Below, one piece after another: positions 20,825 through 30,789 of a stretch of 36,159 nucleotides of DNA. The translations under genes were made by a program, and so were the position numbers. The notes under the pieces were generated by a model. The model ran no database searches. It was not told where the DNA came from and saw only the letters and a list, made by a program, of their open reading frames with translations. The stretch comes from Tulasnella sp. 424 (taxonomy: Eukaryota > Basidiomycota > Agaricomycetes > Cantharellales > Tulasnellaceae). The stretch is from NCBI GenBank assembly GCA_019633425.1, contig WSUB01000276.1:1-36159 (forward strand). The letters are read 5' to 3'. The number at the start of each line of letters is the position of its first letter. The stretch's first letter is position 1.

Positions 20825-21236
20825 CTAGTCCTCATGATGTACAAGAGGAGGAGGACGAGGGACTACCATCGTCGGGATGGGGTATGGGCCTTGGTTCGTG
20901 GGGCCATGAATTGCAAGCTCTTCAACGTTGGCGTCGTGTGGGAGGAAGCAGTCGAGGAAAGTGCGGGCCCAACGACCAATAATTGGCCAATACTCGTCCA
21001 GCCACCCCACCGTGGATTGGATATTTTGCCTGTATTGAACGTAGAAGGCCGGCATAGGATGTTGTTCAATCTGTCGCGCATCGTCTACTGGAGTGGGTCC
21101 AATCCTCGTGGAGATGTAGCGCAAGATGCCCAGAAAGAACAGACTGATACCTAACGCAGTAACAGGTTATAAAAGACTCGCAAGGTCCCAGGATACGCTA
21201 CGCACTGTTGATAGTAAGGACGGCCAGCTCCTGCAT
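20825..21236 (-). CDS. Family A small membrane-anchored protein, subtype A2 (U6)
   Basis: Exon 1 is 21236-21206 (31 nt) and exon 2 is 21150-20825, with a 55-nt intron (donor GTGCGT, acceptor ending GCGTTAG). The product is 118 residues. LAVLTINSISLFFLGIL is a fair anchor segment, followed by RYISTR, whose charge would favour the C-terminal part on the cytosolic side if the segment spans the membrane (inference). The core GWLDEYWPIIGRWARTFLD is at 59-77, and the tail ends LVHHED. Closest to U9 by eye. TATA box 179 nt upstream. Function unknown. Confidence 0.72.
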
Positions 21237-21408
21237 ATCGCTCCAGGGGATGTCTGTGCGTCAAGATGTGCACGTGTGGAACAAGCCGGTGTTGATGAAC
21301 GGAAAGACAGTGGTTATACGGGTTATAGAACAGGTAGATGAAGCAGGAATACAAGGTGAGAGGTATGGAATATGAGTGGGAGGTAAAGAGAGGAGGGGAC
21401 GGTCAGTC

Positions 21409-21415
21409 TTTTATA
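21409..21415 (-). promoter_or_regulatory. U6 promoter, TATA box
   Basis: TATAAAAGACTGACCGTCCC on the minus strand, 179 nt before the ATG. It departs from the A2 consensus after TATAAAA; the leader still has CTACCTGTTCTATAACCCG. Confidence 0.5.
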
Positions 21416-21455
21416 CGAGCTTGTACAATGAGGGGGGGATAATTTAAGAGGGAAC

Positions 21456-21640
21456 GGCTTGGCCAAGGAAAGGACCCTGGACACCCGCACATTAAATTCA
21501 TTATTTCCCCTCCACTTCTTGAACATGAGACATGTCACATGGGGTTTGGACTTAGAGGGCGAAGAGCGACGGCTTGCATGGCCGAGGAAAGGACCCCGGA
21601 CACCCGCACATTAAATTCATTATTTCCCCTCTACTCTTGG
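21456..21640 (+). repeat. Two direct repeats 119 bp apart
   Basis: ACACCCGCACATTAAATTCA and the following TTATTTCCCCTC occur at 21481 and again at 21600, with the upstream AGGAAAGGACCC also shared. Each copy is about 65 bp. They sit just upstream of the U6 promoter and are almost identical, so this duplication is younger than most repeats here. Confidence 0.7.
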
Positions 21641-21864
21641 CGCCGTGCGGCATGAGATATGCCATAGTCGTCAGACAGATGCAACACCACACACAGCTAC
21701 GATCAGCCGCCCAGAGTATTTTATTAACCGGCGCAGAAGCGACTCGCCATCAAGGTTGGAAACCACTACAAATACAGGTGACGTTGCACTCCAGGATGAC
21801 TATATTTGGCACACCGAGTAATCCCGGGGACTCGAAAGATGGCGACTCAGGCTTCGAAGATGAA

Positions 21865-22640
21865 TTTCCCGACAGCGCATTTTTCGTTCCTCAGTGCCTC
21901 ACCACACCTCACCCCTCTTCCACTCTTTCCGCGACTGAATCGACCATAAGCAGCCCTTAGGTTATATTAGGTCTCCAACCAAGCATAACGCTGCATACGT
22001 CTTTCGTTTGTGGGAAGAGTCCGCACGCTCTCAGGTCGAACTTGCGAATTATGTAGACTTGCTACACGTCGTTCCGGGTGGTCCCCAAATCTTATTAGCG
22101 TATTTGGGCTAAGCCTTCCGGGCTTTTCATTGGTACCCAAACAGATCACCACACACTAGCCTATGTGTAGTCCCTCGCGCCACGCTCCGTCCTTTATTAC
22201 CGCACCAACGACACCGAAAGGCGACTATCGTCCCGACTCTCATGGCGAACGCTCCCTTAAAGTCGCGTTCTGTACGGGTTCGCAGACGACCCCGATCTCA
22301 GCCGATGATGACCGCTTTCGTGGCCTCAAGAGTTTGCGAACCCTTTCGTGGGGAGTGCGTGGTACCGCAGGCCTCCACCGACCTTCCCGAGTGGGAACTC
22401 TGCCCGGGGATTTGCAAAGCCGGAAGTGCATCCTCCAGTAATAATGCGCCATTGGGGAAGACGCCGTGCTCCACTACGCGGCGTCTTCATCTAACTACGC
22501 ACCAGACAGATATTCCCGAGTTGACCTTTCACAAACGCGTGATATTGTGGAGGTCATCTTCCGGGGAGGGGGGATTTCAGCCGGGATGAATGGAATCAAA
22601 TGGGCGGGCCCGACCATCCTCATTGCAGCCTGGACCAAAG
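21865..22640 (+). repeat. Block C, copy 2
   Basis: Matches 6490-7330 and 33130-33640. Plus-strand peptides are ASTDLPEWELCPGICKAG, then after a frameshift SNYAPDRYSRVDLSQTR and DIVEVIFRGGGISAGMNG. These correspond to PSTELPGWEVCRGFARP and SQTRGNVEVTF in the third copy. The frame change between the two halves marks this copy as broken. The block directly precedes the U7 tail. Confidence 0.5.
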
Positions 22641-23880
22641 GAAGCGGGAGCATCCCGTACTGGCCAGTACTAGATAAGATACGGAATAGAACTAGTACCA
22701 ATTCGCCTCAGAAGGTCGGGGAAAGCTATTCTCGAGAGACCACGAAGAGTGACGAAGGCCAGGTGGAGAGGGTGACGCGCGGGTGCAGGGCCTTACAAGC
22801 CCCAGGCATGTGAAAGTCGTGTGATAGGTGAGCTAAAACCCCCTGTGTTCTTGTTGTAGTCTAACGTATGTAAACAAACCACGCTAAAAGACCACGAACT
22901 CGTGGCTTAAATGTTCCAGAACTGTGGGGAGAACCTGGTGGTCGTACGATATCGGCTGCACAGAGCAAGGACTGCAGGCGAGATAATGATTAAGGCTCGA
23001 ACTCTCACTTTCGATTCAAATTCCGATATATCTCGACCTTCGACGCGAACACTCGCGGTAAACTTGGATGGCTGTTTGCTCATTGGATCCTGTTCCAAGC
23101 CAATGAGATTTGCGCACGAGCCAGTCGCTAACCCCGTGTATAACGAACGGTCCCTTCCTTATCGCTGTCTCCCGCGTGTTCATTCAAGTATGGGCTCAGC
23201 AAGAGCTCAATTTCTCTGACGGTTACAACAACGTATTTCGTGGTCGAGGGACGCGTTGGGCCAAGTCAAGCTTTCCTGCGTTATTATTCTACGGAGATGT
23301 CAATATGACCGGCCGACCTCCGACGGAGACGCGGTCACACCACTCCGTGATATGGGGGAGCGCTCGTATCGATGGTAATGCAGGCGGTTTAGTACCGTTG
23401 CAGCAAGTAATCGAGTACATCAGATGAGTTTAAGGTTATGTATGAAGACGTCACAGAGGGCAACCTAATTATGAACGCGTACGCTTGAAGAAACACGATA
23501 AACGCTACCAAGATAACGACATCCTCGATGGAGCAGAGCAACAAACGAAAATACAGGGAGAGTCAGCGACGAAAACAGAAAGAACAGCGATTGGAGGTGT
23601 GAGGAATGGTGCATAACAAGCGAAAAATCGAGTTTTGTAGCACGACGTGCACTCGACACGAGGATCTAAATAAAAAAACCACGAAGAAAGCAACCTTTAG
23701 AAAGATGATTTCCAACACGTGAGATTTAGCAGGGGTAAGGTAGGAATGCAAAGGTCTGGCATTTGGACTGGCAGCAGGGGTAGGTGTCATGTTGGGTTCG
23801 TATAGATGTAGCCCGAGGAAAGAACGAAGAGGGAAGGGCATTTTGAGGCAATTCTGCTGTTGGACGATGACGTACGTCTT
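22640..23880 (-). repeat. U7 tail
   Basis: Full-type tail: T-rich part around 23550-23700, AATCGAGTACATCAGATGAG near 23409, CGACGCGAACACTCGCGG near 23040, GTATGTAAACAAACCACG near 22866. The terminal part has GATAAGATACGGAATAGAAC near 22674. A minus-strand fragment reads RIAFPDLLRRIGTSSIPYL, like the U5b tail. The block C copy joins it at about 22640. Confidence 0.55.
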
Positions 23881-23949
23881 GTTGACGCTTCGGTCAATAT
23901 TGAAATCGGTGCAGCGTCCATTTGACCAACATACCTTTGGGACCACCCA

Positions 23950-24352
23950 TTAGTCCTCATGGTATGCAGGAGGAGGAAGAGAGAGACTACAGTTGTGGGC
24001 GTTGGGTGTGGGTTTGGATTTGTGTGACCCGGCCGGGGGTCATGGCCTGCACGTTCTTCGGCGTCGCCATCGTTTGGAAGGAGGCAGTCAAGAAAACGTC
24101 GCCCAGCCACTGAAAATCGGCCAATGCTCTTCCATCCACTCCACCGTGAGTTGAATGTATTGAATGTATCGAGCGAAGGGTCTCGGGGAAGGCGGCTGCG
24201 CATCTTCTATCAGAGCCGGGCCAATCCTCGTCGAAACGTAGCGAAAGATCCCCAGAAACTACAGGACGATACCTAATACAATAGCAAATTATAAGAGATT
24301 CGCAAGGCCCTAGGATACACTACGCACTGTTGATGATAAGGATCTCCAGCAT
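23950..24352 (-). pseudogene. Family A subtype A2 pseudogene (U7)
   Basis: The ATG at 24352, a first exon shortened in frame to 25 nt (MLEILIIN) and the 55-nt intron (24327-24273, donor GTGCGT, acceptor TATTAG) are still normal. In exon 2 the fifth codon is TAG, where U6 and U9 have TTC. A two-base loss follows in the core (SGWATF for RWARTF), and a one-base loss lies in the Pro-rich tail. Beyond these the match to A2 is clear (VEWMEEHWPIF, FLDCLLPNDGDAEERAGHD). It cannot make a full family A protein. The promoter is of good A2 type. Confidence 0.7.
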
Positions 24353-24536
24353 GTTGCTCTAGGGGATGTCTGTGTGTTGATGTGTGTGGAACAAGCCGGT
24401 GTCGATGAAGTGCGTCGGGGTCACGTATAGAAAGACAGTGATTGTGCGAGTTATAGAACAGGTAGGTGGAACAAGAATACAAGGCGCGAAAGATGAAAGA
24501 TTAGTGAGTGGTGAAGGGAGGTGCGGGCTGAACCGT

Positions 24537-24542
24537 CTTATA
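24537..24542 (-). promoter_or_regulatory. U7 promoter, TATA box
   Basis: TATAAGACGGTTCAGCCC on the minus strand, the same as U9, 190 nt before the pseudogene ATG. CTACCTGTTCTATAACTCG is present in the leader. Confidence 0.5.
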
Positions 24543-24649
24543 CAGACTGTTGTCACCCAAGGCAAAGGACTGTTGATACAGCCCTGGTACTGCCGCCATC
24601 CTTGCGTGTGTCTTTCTGGTTTCATGTGCGTCATAAGTCTAGGTTGACT

Positions 24650-24705
24650 GGCACACGCACAATAAACTTGATCTCAAAAAAAAAGGAAAAAAAAAGGCAA
24701 AGGGC
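24650..24705 (+). repeat. AATAAA followed by A-tracts
   Basis: CACAATAAACTTGATCTC is followed by nine A, GG and nine A. This resembles the 3' end of a polyadenylated transcript and could mark a retroposed copy on the + strand. No body of a retroelement was recognised upstream. Confidence 0.3.
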
Positions 24706-24934
24706 GGACGCCGACGGCACTTAACGAGTGCTCGACTCCTCGATTCAGTACTTCGGACGAACAACGCCTCTCAGATGTGATAGACCCCTGCTACTCATAA
24801 TAAGGATAGGCACATGGATTTCAGCAAAAATCCTTTACTTCTTGAGTTTTTGTCAAAATTTTATTATATTTGTCCCTATCATACCCCAGCGGCTGAGAAA
24901 GTACGCACTATCCTTTCCAACAGTTGAAAGACTC

Positions 24935-25590
24935 TCGAGCTCTCCAGCGTAGCCATTCCACGGAGATATCCGTGCCGGTATGACCGAGCACCGATGGAGA
25001 CGCCACATGTGCGCATGTCTCCATAATTGCTACCACAGCCATTATCAACACTCGTGTACGTGGTTTAGTACCATTGTGCCAAATCATCGAGATGAACGTC
25101 TATATCGTTAAAGCATTACAAAACGGAACATTATTATAAGCCCGGCAGGAACGATGAAAACCCGCTAGCAAACATGTATTACTACCAGTGGAGGGTGATT
25201 CCATCCTCGATGGTGCAAGACAAGGAACGAGAATTCAGCGGGGATATTAAAGAAAGAAAAAAGACGCTAAAAACAGCGATAAATATGAGAAGCGATACAA
25301 CAGAAAATGAAGTTCGGAGAACGCAGTGCACTTGGCAGGGAAGAACTAAGAAGGAGCAAACTATGTGAAGATTGGGTTTCTTTTTTTTTAAGATGCGGGA
25401 TCTGGCAGAAGTAAGATAGGAGTCGAAAGGATATTGGTTTTCCAGTAGACTGTTCGCCCGCTAGGGTATCCGAATCCGCAATCAAAAGACGGACCCTAGG
25501 CACCTGAGGCATTTTTGGCGTTGGCCGATGACGCGCGTGGGTCTCGGCCCGAATTACGATCGGTGCACCGCCCGTTTGGCGGGCATCCCT
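24935..25590 (-). repeat. U8 tail, shortened
   Basis: Holds the A1 post-stop segment, a T-rich segment with a run of ten A (+ strand: T) near 25380, CATCCTCGATGG near 25201, the GTACGTGGTTTAGTACCATTG segment split near 25056-25076, and the GTGCCGGTATGACC segment near 24973. The outer half of the full tail is missing. The U7-U8 start distance is 1.68 kb, the minimal unit. Confidence 0.55.
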
Positions 25591-25604
25591 TTGGGACATC
25601 TACA

Positions 25605-26033
25605 CTAGTCCGCATAGTGTGCATGAGGAGGAGGACAAGGGAATGCAGTTGCTGGAGCTGGGTGTGGGCCTCGGTTTGCTGGGGCAGGCTGAGGGTCATG
25701 AACCGCAGCTTCCTGGTCTTCGGTTGGAAGGAGGTGGTCTAGCACACGGCGTGCCCAACGACTAAAAATTGGCCAATGCCCGTCCATCCACTCCGCCGTG
25801 AATTGAACATACCGAGTGTAGGATGCCGACATAGATGGTTGTTCAATATGTGGTACATCTTCTACCGGAGCCGGTCCATTTGTCGTAGAGGCGTGGCGAG
25901 AGATGTGGAGAAACCACAGGCTGATAGTACCTAAACCCAGTGAAAAGATACCGTGTCATTAGGTTGTATAGGATTCGCAAACTGTCAAGGAGCGTTACTG
26001 ACTATTGATGATACAGGCTGCCAGCTTGTGCAT
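25605..26033 (-). CDS. Family A small membrane-anchored protein, subtype A1 (U8)
   Basis: Exon 1 is 26033-26003 (31 nt) and exon 2 is 25930-25605; the 72-nt intron has donor GTCAGT and an acceptor ending GGGTTTAG. The product is 118 residues. The N-terminal segment LAACIINSTISLWFLHI is hydrophobic. The core EWMDGHWPIFSRWARRVLD is at 57-75, and the tail ends HAHYAD. Compared with U5, nine bases (three codons of TRYRRY) are missing in frame and one codon is added near residue 12. Both changes keep the frame, which supports selection on the protein. The promoter lies 210 nt upstream, the longest leader of the set. Function unknown. Confidence 0.72.
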
Positions 26034-26084
26034 TTTACCCCGGGGAATATATGTGGGCGTACGTACGTATGGTTACGGAATCGT

Positions 26085-26250
26085 TGACGTCGGTGGTCGA
26101 TGGAAGAGGCTCGGGTCACCTTCAGAATGAGAGCGATTGCAAGAGCCAGAGAGCAGGTACTAGCTGGTGAAACAAGAATACAGGGAGAGGTATGAAAGGT
26201 GAGTGAGAGGAGACGAGAAGGGCGGAATGGGACCGTCTTTATATGGCGGG
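26085..26250 (-). promoter_or_regulatory. U8 promoter and leader
   Basis: TATAAAG at 26243-26237 in an A1 context (GACGGTCCC). The leader contains TTTCATACCTC, AGCTAGTACCTGCTCTC and CTGAAGGTGACCC. The whole stretch recurs inverted at 28225-28390. Confidence 0.6.
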
Positions 26251-28045
26251 GTATTTTACGCGGGTCAGGTGCGGGGAAGAGGCGAAAGTGGACGAGAAGT
26301 CGAAGCGATGTCGAGGACCGGTAGAGTGCCTCACCCGGGAAAGGAACAAGGTTTTTGAATGCAACTTCTCTTACCTGAAAGAGGTCAGCGATCGGGTGAG
26401 GGGTGCGTGTCGGGTCAGCACGTGCTCAAGCCTCGCCTGGAGATTCACCGAGGCCAGTCCTCAACTCACGCGGATAGGGTCTCCGCGTGTCGCATGGTCC
26501 CTCCTGCCCGACGCCTCAAACCCCTCCCTCGGAATTCCACAAAAAGGGGCTCTTGGCCATTTAATACATGTCTATCCGAGTACCTGAGTCGTATCTAGGC
26601 GTATAAGTCACACAAATGACTGAAATAAGATCCCATCACTTTGAGGGATTCCTTCCAGATGCTAGGAAACCCATGTGGAACGCACTCAGATCGTTCCCCG
26701 CTTGATCCATATATGTATTTTATTTTATTTGCACTTTACTATTTGACTTCAAAACTCACAGAATTGCAGAAACTACCCTCTCAACACGGCTTCTCAGCCA
26801 GATTCGTTCCTGGCCTTACTTCACTGAGCAGGCAATCCTACGCCCGGCGAACTGCTTCGGATATCTCAACGGTCAGATTACAGTGAGATGGAGCATGTTG
26901 CTTGGACTCTGGACTACTAACCTACCCCACGGGGCAGCAAGCGCCTTAGGCATGCAGACGTACCGCTGGCGTGGAACTGGAGCTCTCCCCCTTCGACTGT
27001 ACACGTCAGCACCCGAAAGAAGAACAGAAAATGGCCTATAATAGTCGAGCATGTACGCATGTAGTTAATGAATACAGCCTTTGTGATACCACAGCAAACA
27101 AGCGTTTTGCTCGCCTCTTGCACTAAATCGCCCCAGCCCCCAGTGATTCTGTAAGTGCCTTTAGGGTGATAGCAATGAATGTGTTGATTATTTGGATACT
27201 CGGCTCCCACGTATAGAGCATATCGATGATCCTGATATTTACCTTGCAGTCACTTCAGTAGTGGCAGGCTCTGATTAGTGATGAATCCCGCGAGGTATAC
27301 GCCAGGATATTTGCACTTGTCATAGCTAGGCTATGCCAGATCACTTGTTATCGTTGGTTGTTCGGGGTGCTCACCTTTCGCGGATTTCTGGATTTAGAGA
27401 GCCCTCCTTCCGGAGAAGCCCTATGCCTCTACTGCCATTTTAAAGCCCTCACTGATTACAAACAATGCTATACTATTAGCTCAACGAGACTCGGACTTCT
27501 GGACAGTTAGCGATCTTAGCCGAGTCGTCCGAACCGGCAGATAATCAACTCGAGCCACCCAACACCGCGATCTGAATAACTAAAAGCCTTTCCCTTAGAT
27601 AAGCGGCCTCAAAGAATGGATCGGTACCTCGAATGGAAGCTCGTTTTGCAATTCATTTGCCGAGCACTTAGCAGCCGCTAAATCTGCTTATCTGCCTTGG
27701 CTAGAACCAAGCCATTTATTTAATATATACGAGCACTAGTAAGTCCTATCTAAAACTCTAATCAGGGTGATTCTACATTCTTGTATACCCCTACACCACT
27801 TCTCTATGCATCCCGAGCGGCGACTTTACCGCTTTCACGGTTCGCAGCGCTACCTCCCAACTACCGACCGGCTGTATTTCATTATTTCGTGAGATCTCTG
27901 CACTTTTACAAAGCTTGGATACTTGTGGGGGTATATTAGACGGCCGGGAACCCCTTTTCCCGAAATCCGAGGTTATAGGGGGGTGGGAGGCCGACTGTGC
28001 GACGCGCGGAGTTTGTCCATGGACTCATGGCGCCCCACACCTCAG
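26250..28045. other. Unique island between two inverted promoter copies
   Basis: No sequence shared with the other blocks was seen. There is a more AT-rich stretch near 26710-26760 and 27715-27740. Plus frames near 26243-26587 and 26641-26886 and a minus frame at 26917-27210 are short and unsupported by splice sites or second copies. No transposase, integrase or reverse transcriptase motif was recognised. Confidence 0.45.
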
Positions 28046-28160
28046 GACTCATGATCAAGGGCTTACGTGAGAACCCTACTATAAGTCGAGGCCAGAGTGA
28101 GTTGAGTCGCGGTGAAGGCTCTGGACTCAAGGGCTTACGTGCGAACCCTGTTATAGTCGA
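28046..28160 (+). repeat. Direct repeat pair
   Basis: AAGGGCTTACGTGAGAACCC followed by TATAAGTCGAG at about 28058 recurs as AAGGGCTTACGTGCGAACCC followed by TATAGTCGAG at 28128. GGACTCA precedes each. Two copies of about 40 bp, 70-76 bp apart. Confidence 0.6.
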
Positions 28161-28224
28161 GTTTTGGACCATCTGTAATGGGACCCTAAGCGGGAGATCT
28201 CCGGTCAGCCAGCCAGCATCAATA

Positions 28225-28390
28225 CATACACGCCGTATAAAGACGGTCCATCCCACCCTTCTCCTCACTCTTTCATACCTCTCTCTTGTATTCTTGTTTC
28301 ACTAGCTAGTACCTGCTCTCCGGCTCTTGCAATCGCTCTCTTACTGAAGGTGACCCGAGCCTCTTTCATCCACCGACGCCAACGACTTTG
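28225..28390 (+). promoter_or_regulatory. Orphan A1 promoter and leader, inverted
   Basis: TATAAAGACGGTCCATCCC (TATAAAG at 28236-28242) is followed on the + strand by the family A leader: TTTCATACCTC, CTAGCTAGTACCTGCTCTCC, GCAATCGCTCTC and CTGAAGGTGACCCGAGCCTC. It matches the U8 leader best by eye. Similarity stops after about CCAACGAC, before any first exon, so no family A gene follows it. If active, it would read into 28400 and beyond. Confidence 0.55.
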
Positions 28391-28554
28391 ACTAAGCTCA
28401 CTCCCCGTTAGCTCCGAGCTCGCGAGACCGAGACTCATGAGAGTACCACTTCCGTGGACTCGGTCTAAACCCAACAAAAACAAATCTTGGCTGCGTTTGG
28501 GGATTACTGCCGTTTTCGTACAGAGGATGCCTGGTGATGTTTTTCATGTCTCTG

Positions 28555-28760
28555 GGGCCACATTCACCCCCTCTTCTCCTTGGAATATTCGTGCTGGGCG
28601 GTAATTTCGGAGTTGGAAATTCGGATTTTAACCTCTTCCTAAATTCTCAGGACAATTCACCGCACACGCACATACTGATTCCGTTCACCCACTGCTCTGG
28701 ATCCACCTGCGCGTGGAGGGGGGGATAAACTAACCGGGCGTTTCGCCTATATTATAGAGG
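28555..28760. repeat. Block G, copy 2
   Basis: Shares CATTCACCCCCTC, GTGCTGGGCGGTAATTTCG, GGATTTTAACC-like and TGCTCTGGAT with 1785-2175 and marks the left end of the second copy of the large duplication. Confidence 0.6.
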
Positions 28761-29150
28761 TACTTCCCTGGAGGGACATTTCAGCATATCTTTCTTGCAG
28801 GGTCCCCTCTCGCTCCCGAGACGGCTTCGGCCATCGCTTCCTCGTTCCCGGCGGCCGAACGACCGTCAAGTGTGAACGCGAGATCCTTCCTTCGGACCGC
28901 TTGTGATATCCAGATAGGCCTTGATAGTCAAACTTAACAGGGCAGACACGCTTGCTCACTCGGTGGAGAATGCCAACTTAAGGGTTGGCTGTTATCCAAT
29001 GTCGCGGACCTTTAAATCGTGCTGGCGCGGCGCTCGATGTTCCCGCCGACGCCGACGCCAGCGATATTTCGAGGATCTACGATCATCTATACACACATCC
29101 CACTCAGGAAGGGTGGGTGAGGGAGGGAAAGCCGGTGATTGAGTCTTGAG
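28760..29150. other. No gene seen
   Basis: GC-rich, with short frames on both strands and no matching block. Nothing is supported. Confidence 0.4.
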
Positions 29151-29157
29151 ACGTGAA

Positions 29158-29640
29158 AGGGCCTCCGCCACTTCCTGCGGAGCCTGAATTTTTTCGTTAT
29201 AAACGAAAAGTGGCCTAAAGATATCAGTTTTGCATGTAACCTTGCTCCGCTCGTCCTAAACATCATTGGCGTCCCCATTATCCACTTTTGAAGTATATGT
29301 CCCGTTAACCCTCCTCCAGTACCAAAAACCTGAGCTTCTGCACCCAAGTCTAGCCGCATCCTCCCAATTTGACCCAATTTTTGCTGTCATTGGTTATCTA
29401 TTTTGCGTCCCGGTCGCCGTCAGGCGTGACCTTCCACGACGGTCGAGGCAGCCACTTTTCGAGATGTCAATTTCTGCATGTAACCTCTCAAAAAAACTCC
29501 AAAGATAAGATGACATATAACCTCCGCAGGAGTGGGGAGAGGAGGCGCCTGACGGGAAAGAAGTGAGTTCAGGGTCCTTTGAGGCGAGGTCGGAAGGCAG
29601 CACCCTCTAAAAGGCGTTTTGCCGCCTCTTACTCTCTGTA
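29158..29640. repeat. Composite repeat region, possibly remains of a mobile element
   Basis: GCATGTAACCT occurs at about 29233 and again at about 29477 in related contexts (GATATCAGTTTTGCATGTAA and GATGTCAATTTCTGCATGTA). CGAAAAGTGGC near 29207 is matched by its complement, GCCACTTTTCG, near 29451. CCACTTCCTGCGGAG near 29169 is matched by CTCCGCAGGAGTGG near 29521. The 29603-29635 piece resembles 11282-11315. This looks like a rearranged inverted-repeat element; no protein is visible. Confidence 0.35.
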
Positions 29641-29669
29641 GATCTCACCCCGAGTAGCAGTTCAATGGC

Positions 29670-29879
29670 TCAAACATAAATTATATATACAGACATGTCA
29701 TGCCGTGAAGAATCAGGGGTCATTACAAAAATCGCCGATCGGGTAGATAAGTCCGATCGCAGCCATTTCTTGGTCTGGCCTGGGTCGAGCACGTCATACA
29801 GGTGGCAGAGGGTGCCGTGTAGGCCACTACGGATGGTGGACGTTGAAGCGATGACCGAGGACCAAACTCGTGAGATCAT
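29670..29879 (-). CDS. Block E open frame, hypothetical fragment
   Basis: A 69-codon minus frame from ATG at 29879 to the stop at 29670, reading MISRVWSSVIASTSTIR, then SGLHGTLCHLYDVLDPGQT and SDLSTRSAIFVMTPDSS. The paired block at 3150-3310 gives the same peptide with stops and a frameshift, so similarity has been kept at the protein level. There is no promoter or intron pattern that I can tie to it. It may be one exon of a lost gene or a live small gene. The product is unknown. A plus frame over the same bases (29695-30069) has no counterpart and is the likely shadow. Confidence 0.3.
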   Translation of the reverse strand: MISRVWSSVIASTSTIRSGLHGTLCHLYDVLDPGQTKKWLRSDLSTRSAIFVMTPDSSRHDMSVYIIYV

Positions 29880-30460
29880 TTCATCTCGGGCTCCAATTCT
29901 TCCATCGCATCATCGTACGAGTCGTCGGCCCAGTATTACCTACCGTATACTACCGGTCCCAGAAACCGAGCTCTATTACCATTCGGGTTTTTTGGCACGA
30001 CTTTACAATCTGGCTAACAACGTAGCAGCGAATATTATTACCAATATCAATGCAGCCCTGACTTTGTAGTTTCAGAAGAACGGGTAGAGATACTGGGGGA
30101 AGCATCGTGAAGTGGTCAAATACCTGCTTTACCGCTCGGAGAAAGCCTCCACACTGAGAACCAGGGCCCGCCTTCGACCGTTCCCCCAAGCTCTGGACAT
30201 CCGGAAGTCATCGACCGTACAGCCCAGCGCTCGCGTCCCACTTCCCACAAGACACATCTTAAATGTAATTGTGGACTTAATATACCGTATTCTCACGGTA
30301 TGTGGTATGGTGACCCGAGCAGGAGGAGCACCCAGCCTTGATAGCCCGGCAAAACAGGTCGCGAAAGTGCCCCAGGCAATGAGGACCGCGAGAGTGAAAC
30401 CCTGAATGCCTCCGTGAGATTTCTTAAATCATTAATCAAAGCGAGAAATTGAGCAGCGTC
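29880..30460. other. No gene seen
   Basis: Unique stretch between blocks E and F in the second copy of the large duplication. The short frames on both strands have no partner in the first copy (3310-3950), where a family A relic lies instead. Confidence 0.4.
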
Positions 30461-30464
30461 AAAG

Positions 30465-30670
30465 CGACGAAGATTTCTCCTGTGTCATTTGGATTGGATT
30501 TGAAACGAGAGAGAACACTTGAGGAGGTGGGTTTGAGAAGGGACCGACAGCTCGATGGCATGAATTGGAACCTCACTATAACACCAAAACATCTGAGACG
30601 ACAACAAATATCACTGGTGATCACCTTTTGACACTTATTATTTTTAGTATTGGATTTTTCGAGCTTCAAA
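30465..30670. repeat. Block F, copy 2
   Basis: Paired with 3950-4130; shares GAGGTGGGTTTG, CGACAGCTCGATG and TCACTGGTGAT. Confidence 0.55.
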
Positions 30671-30789
30671 GGCTCTAATCAGCTCCTTCGAGGGGGATAA
30701 AATAAAGAGAGGACGTACATAAAGGTTAGCGAACCCCGATAATCCACAGGGTTATTATACTGAGACTAGCGCGAGGTCCCGTAAGTTTG

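Noticed and set aside
26250..28220. LTR retrotransposon between the inverted promoter copies
   Set aside because: The flanking repeats are inverted, not direct, are promoter sequence of family A, and no gag or pol motif is present.
29695..30069. 124-codon plus-strand frame
   Set aside because: The paired block at 3.15-3.3 kb keeps similarity on the minus strand instead, and the plus frame has no partner.
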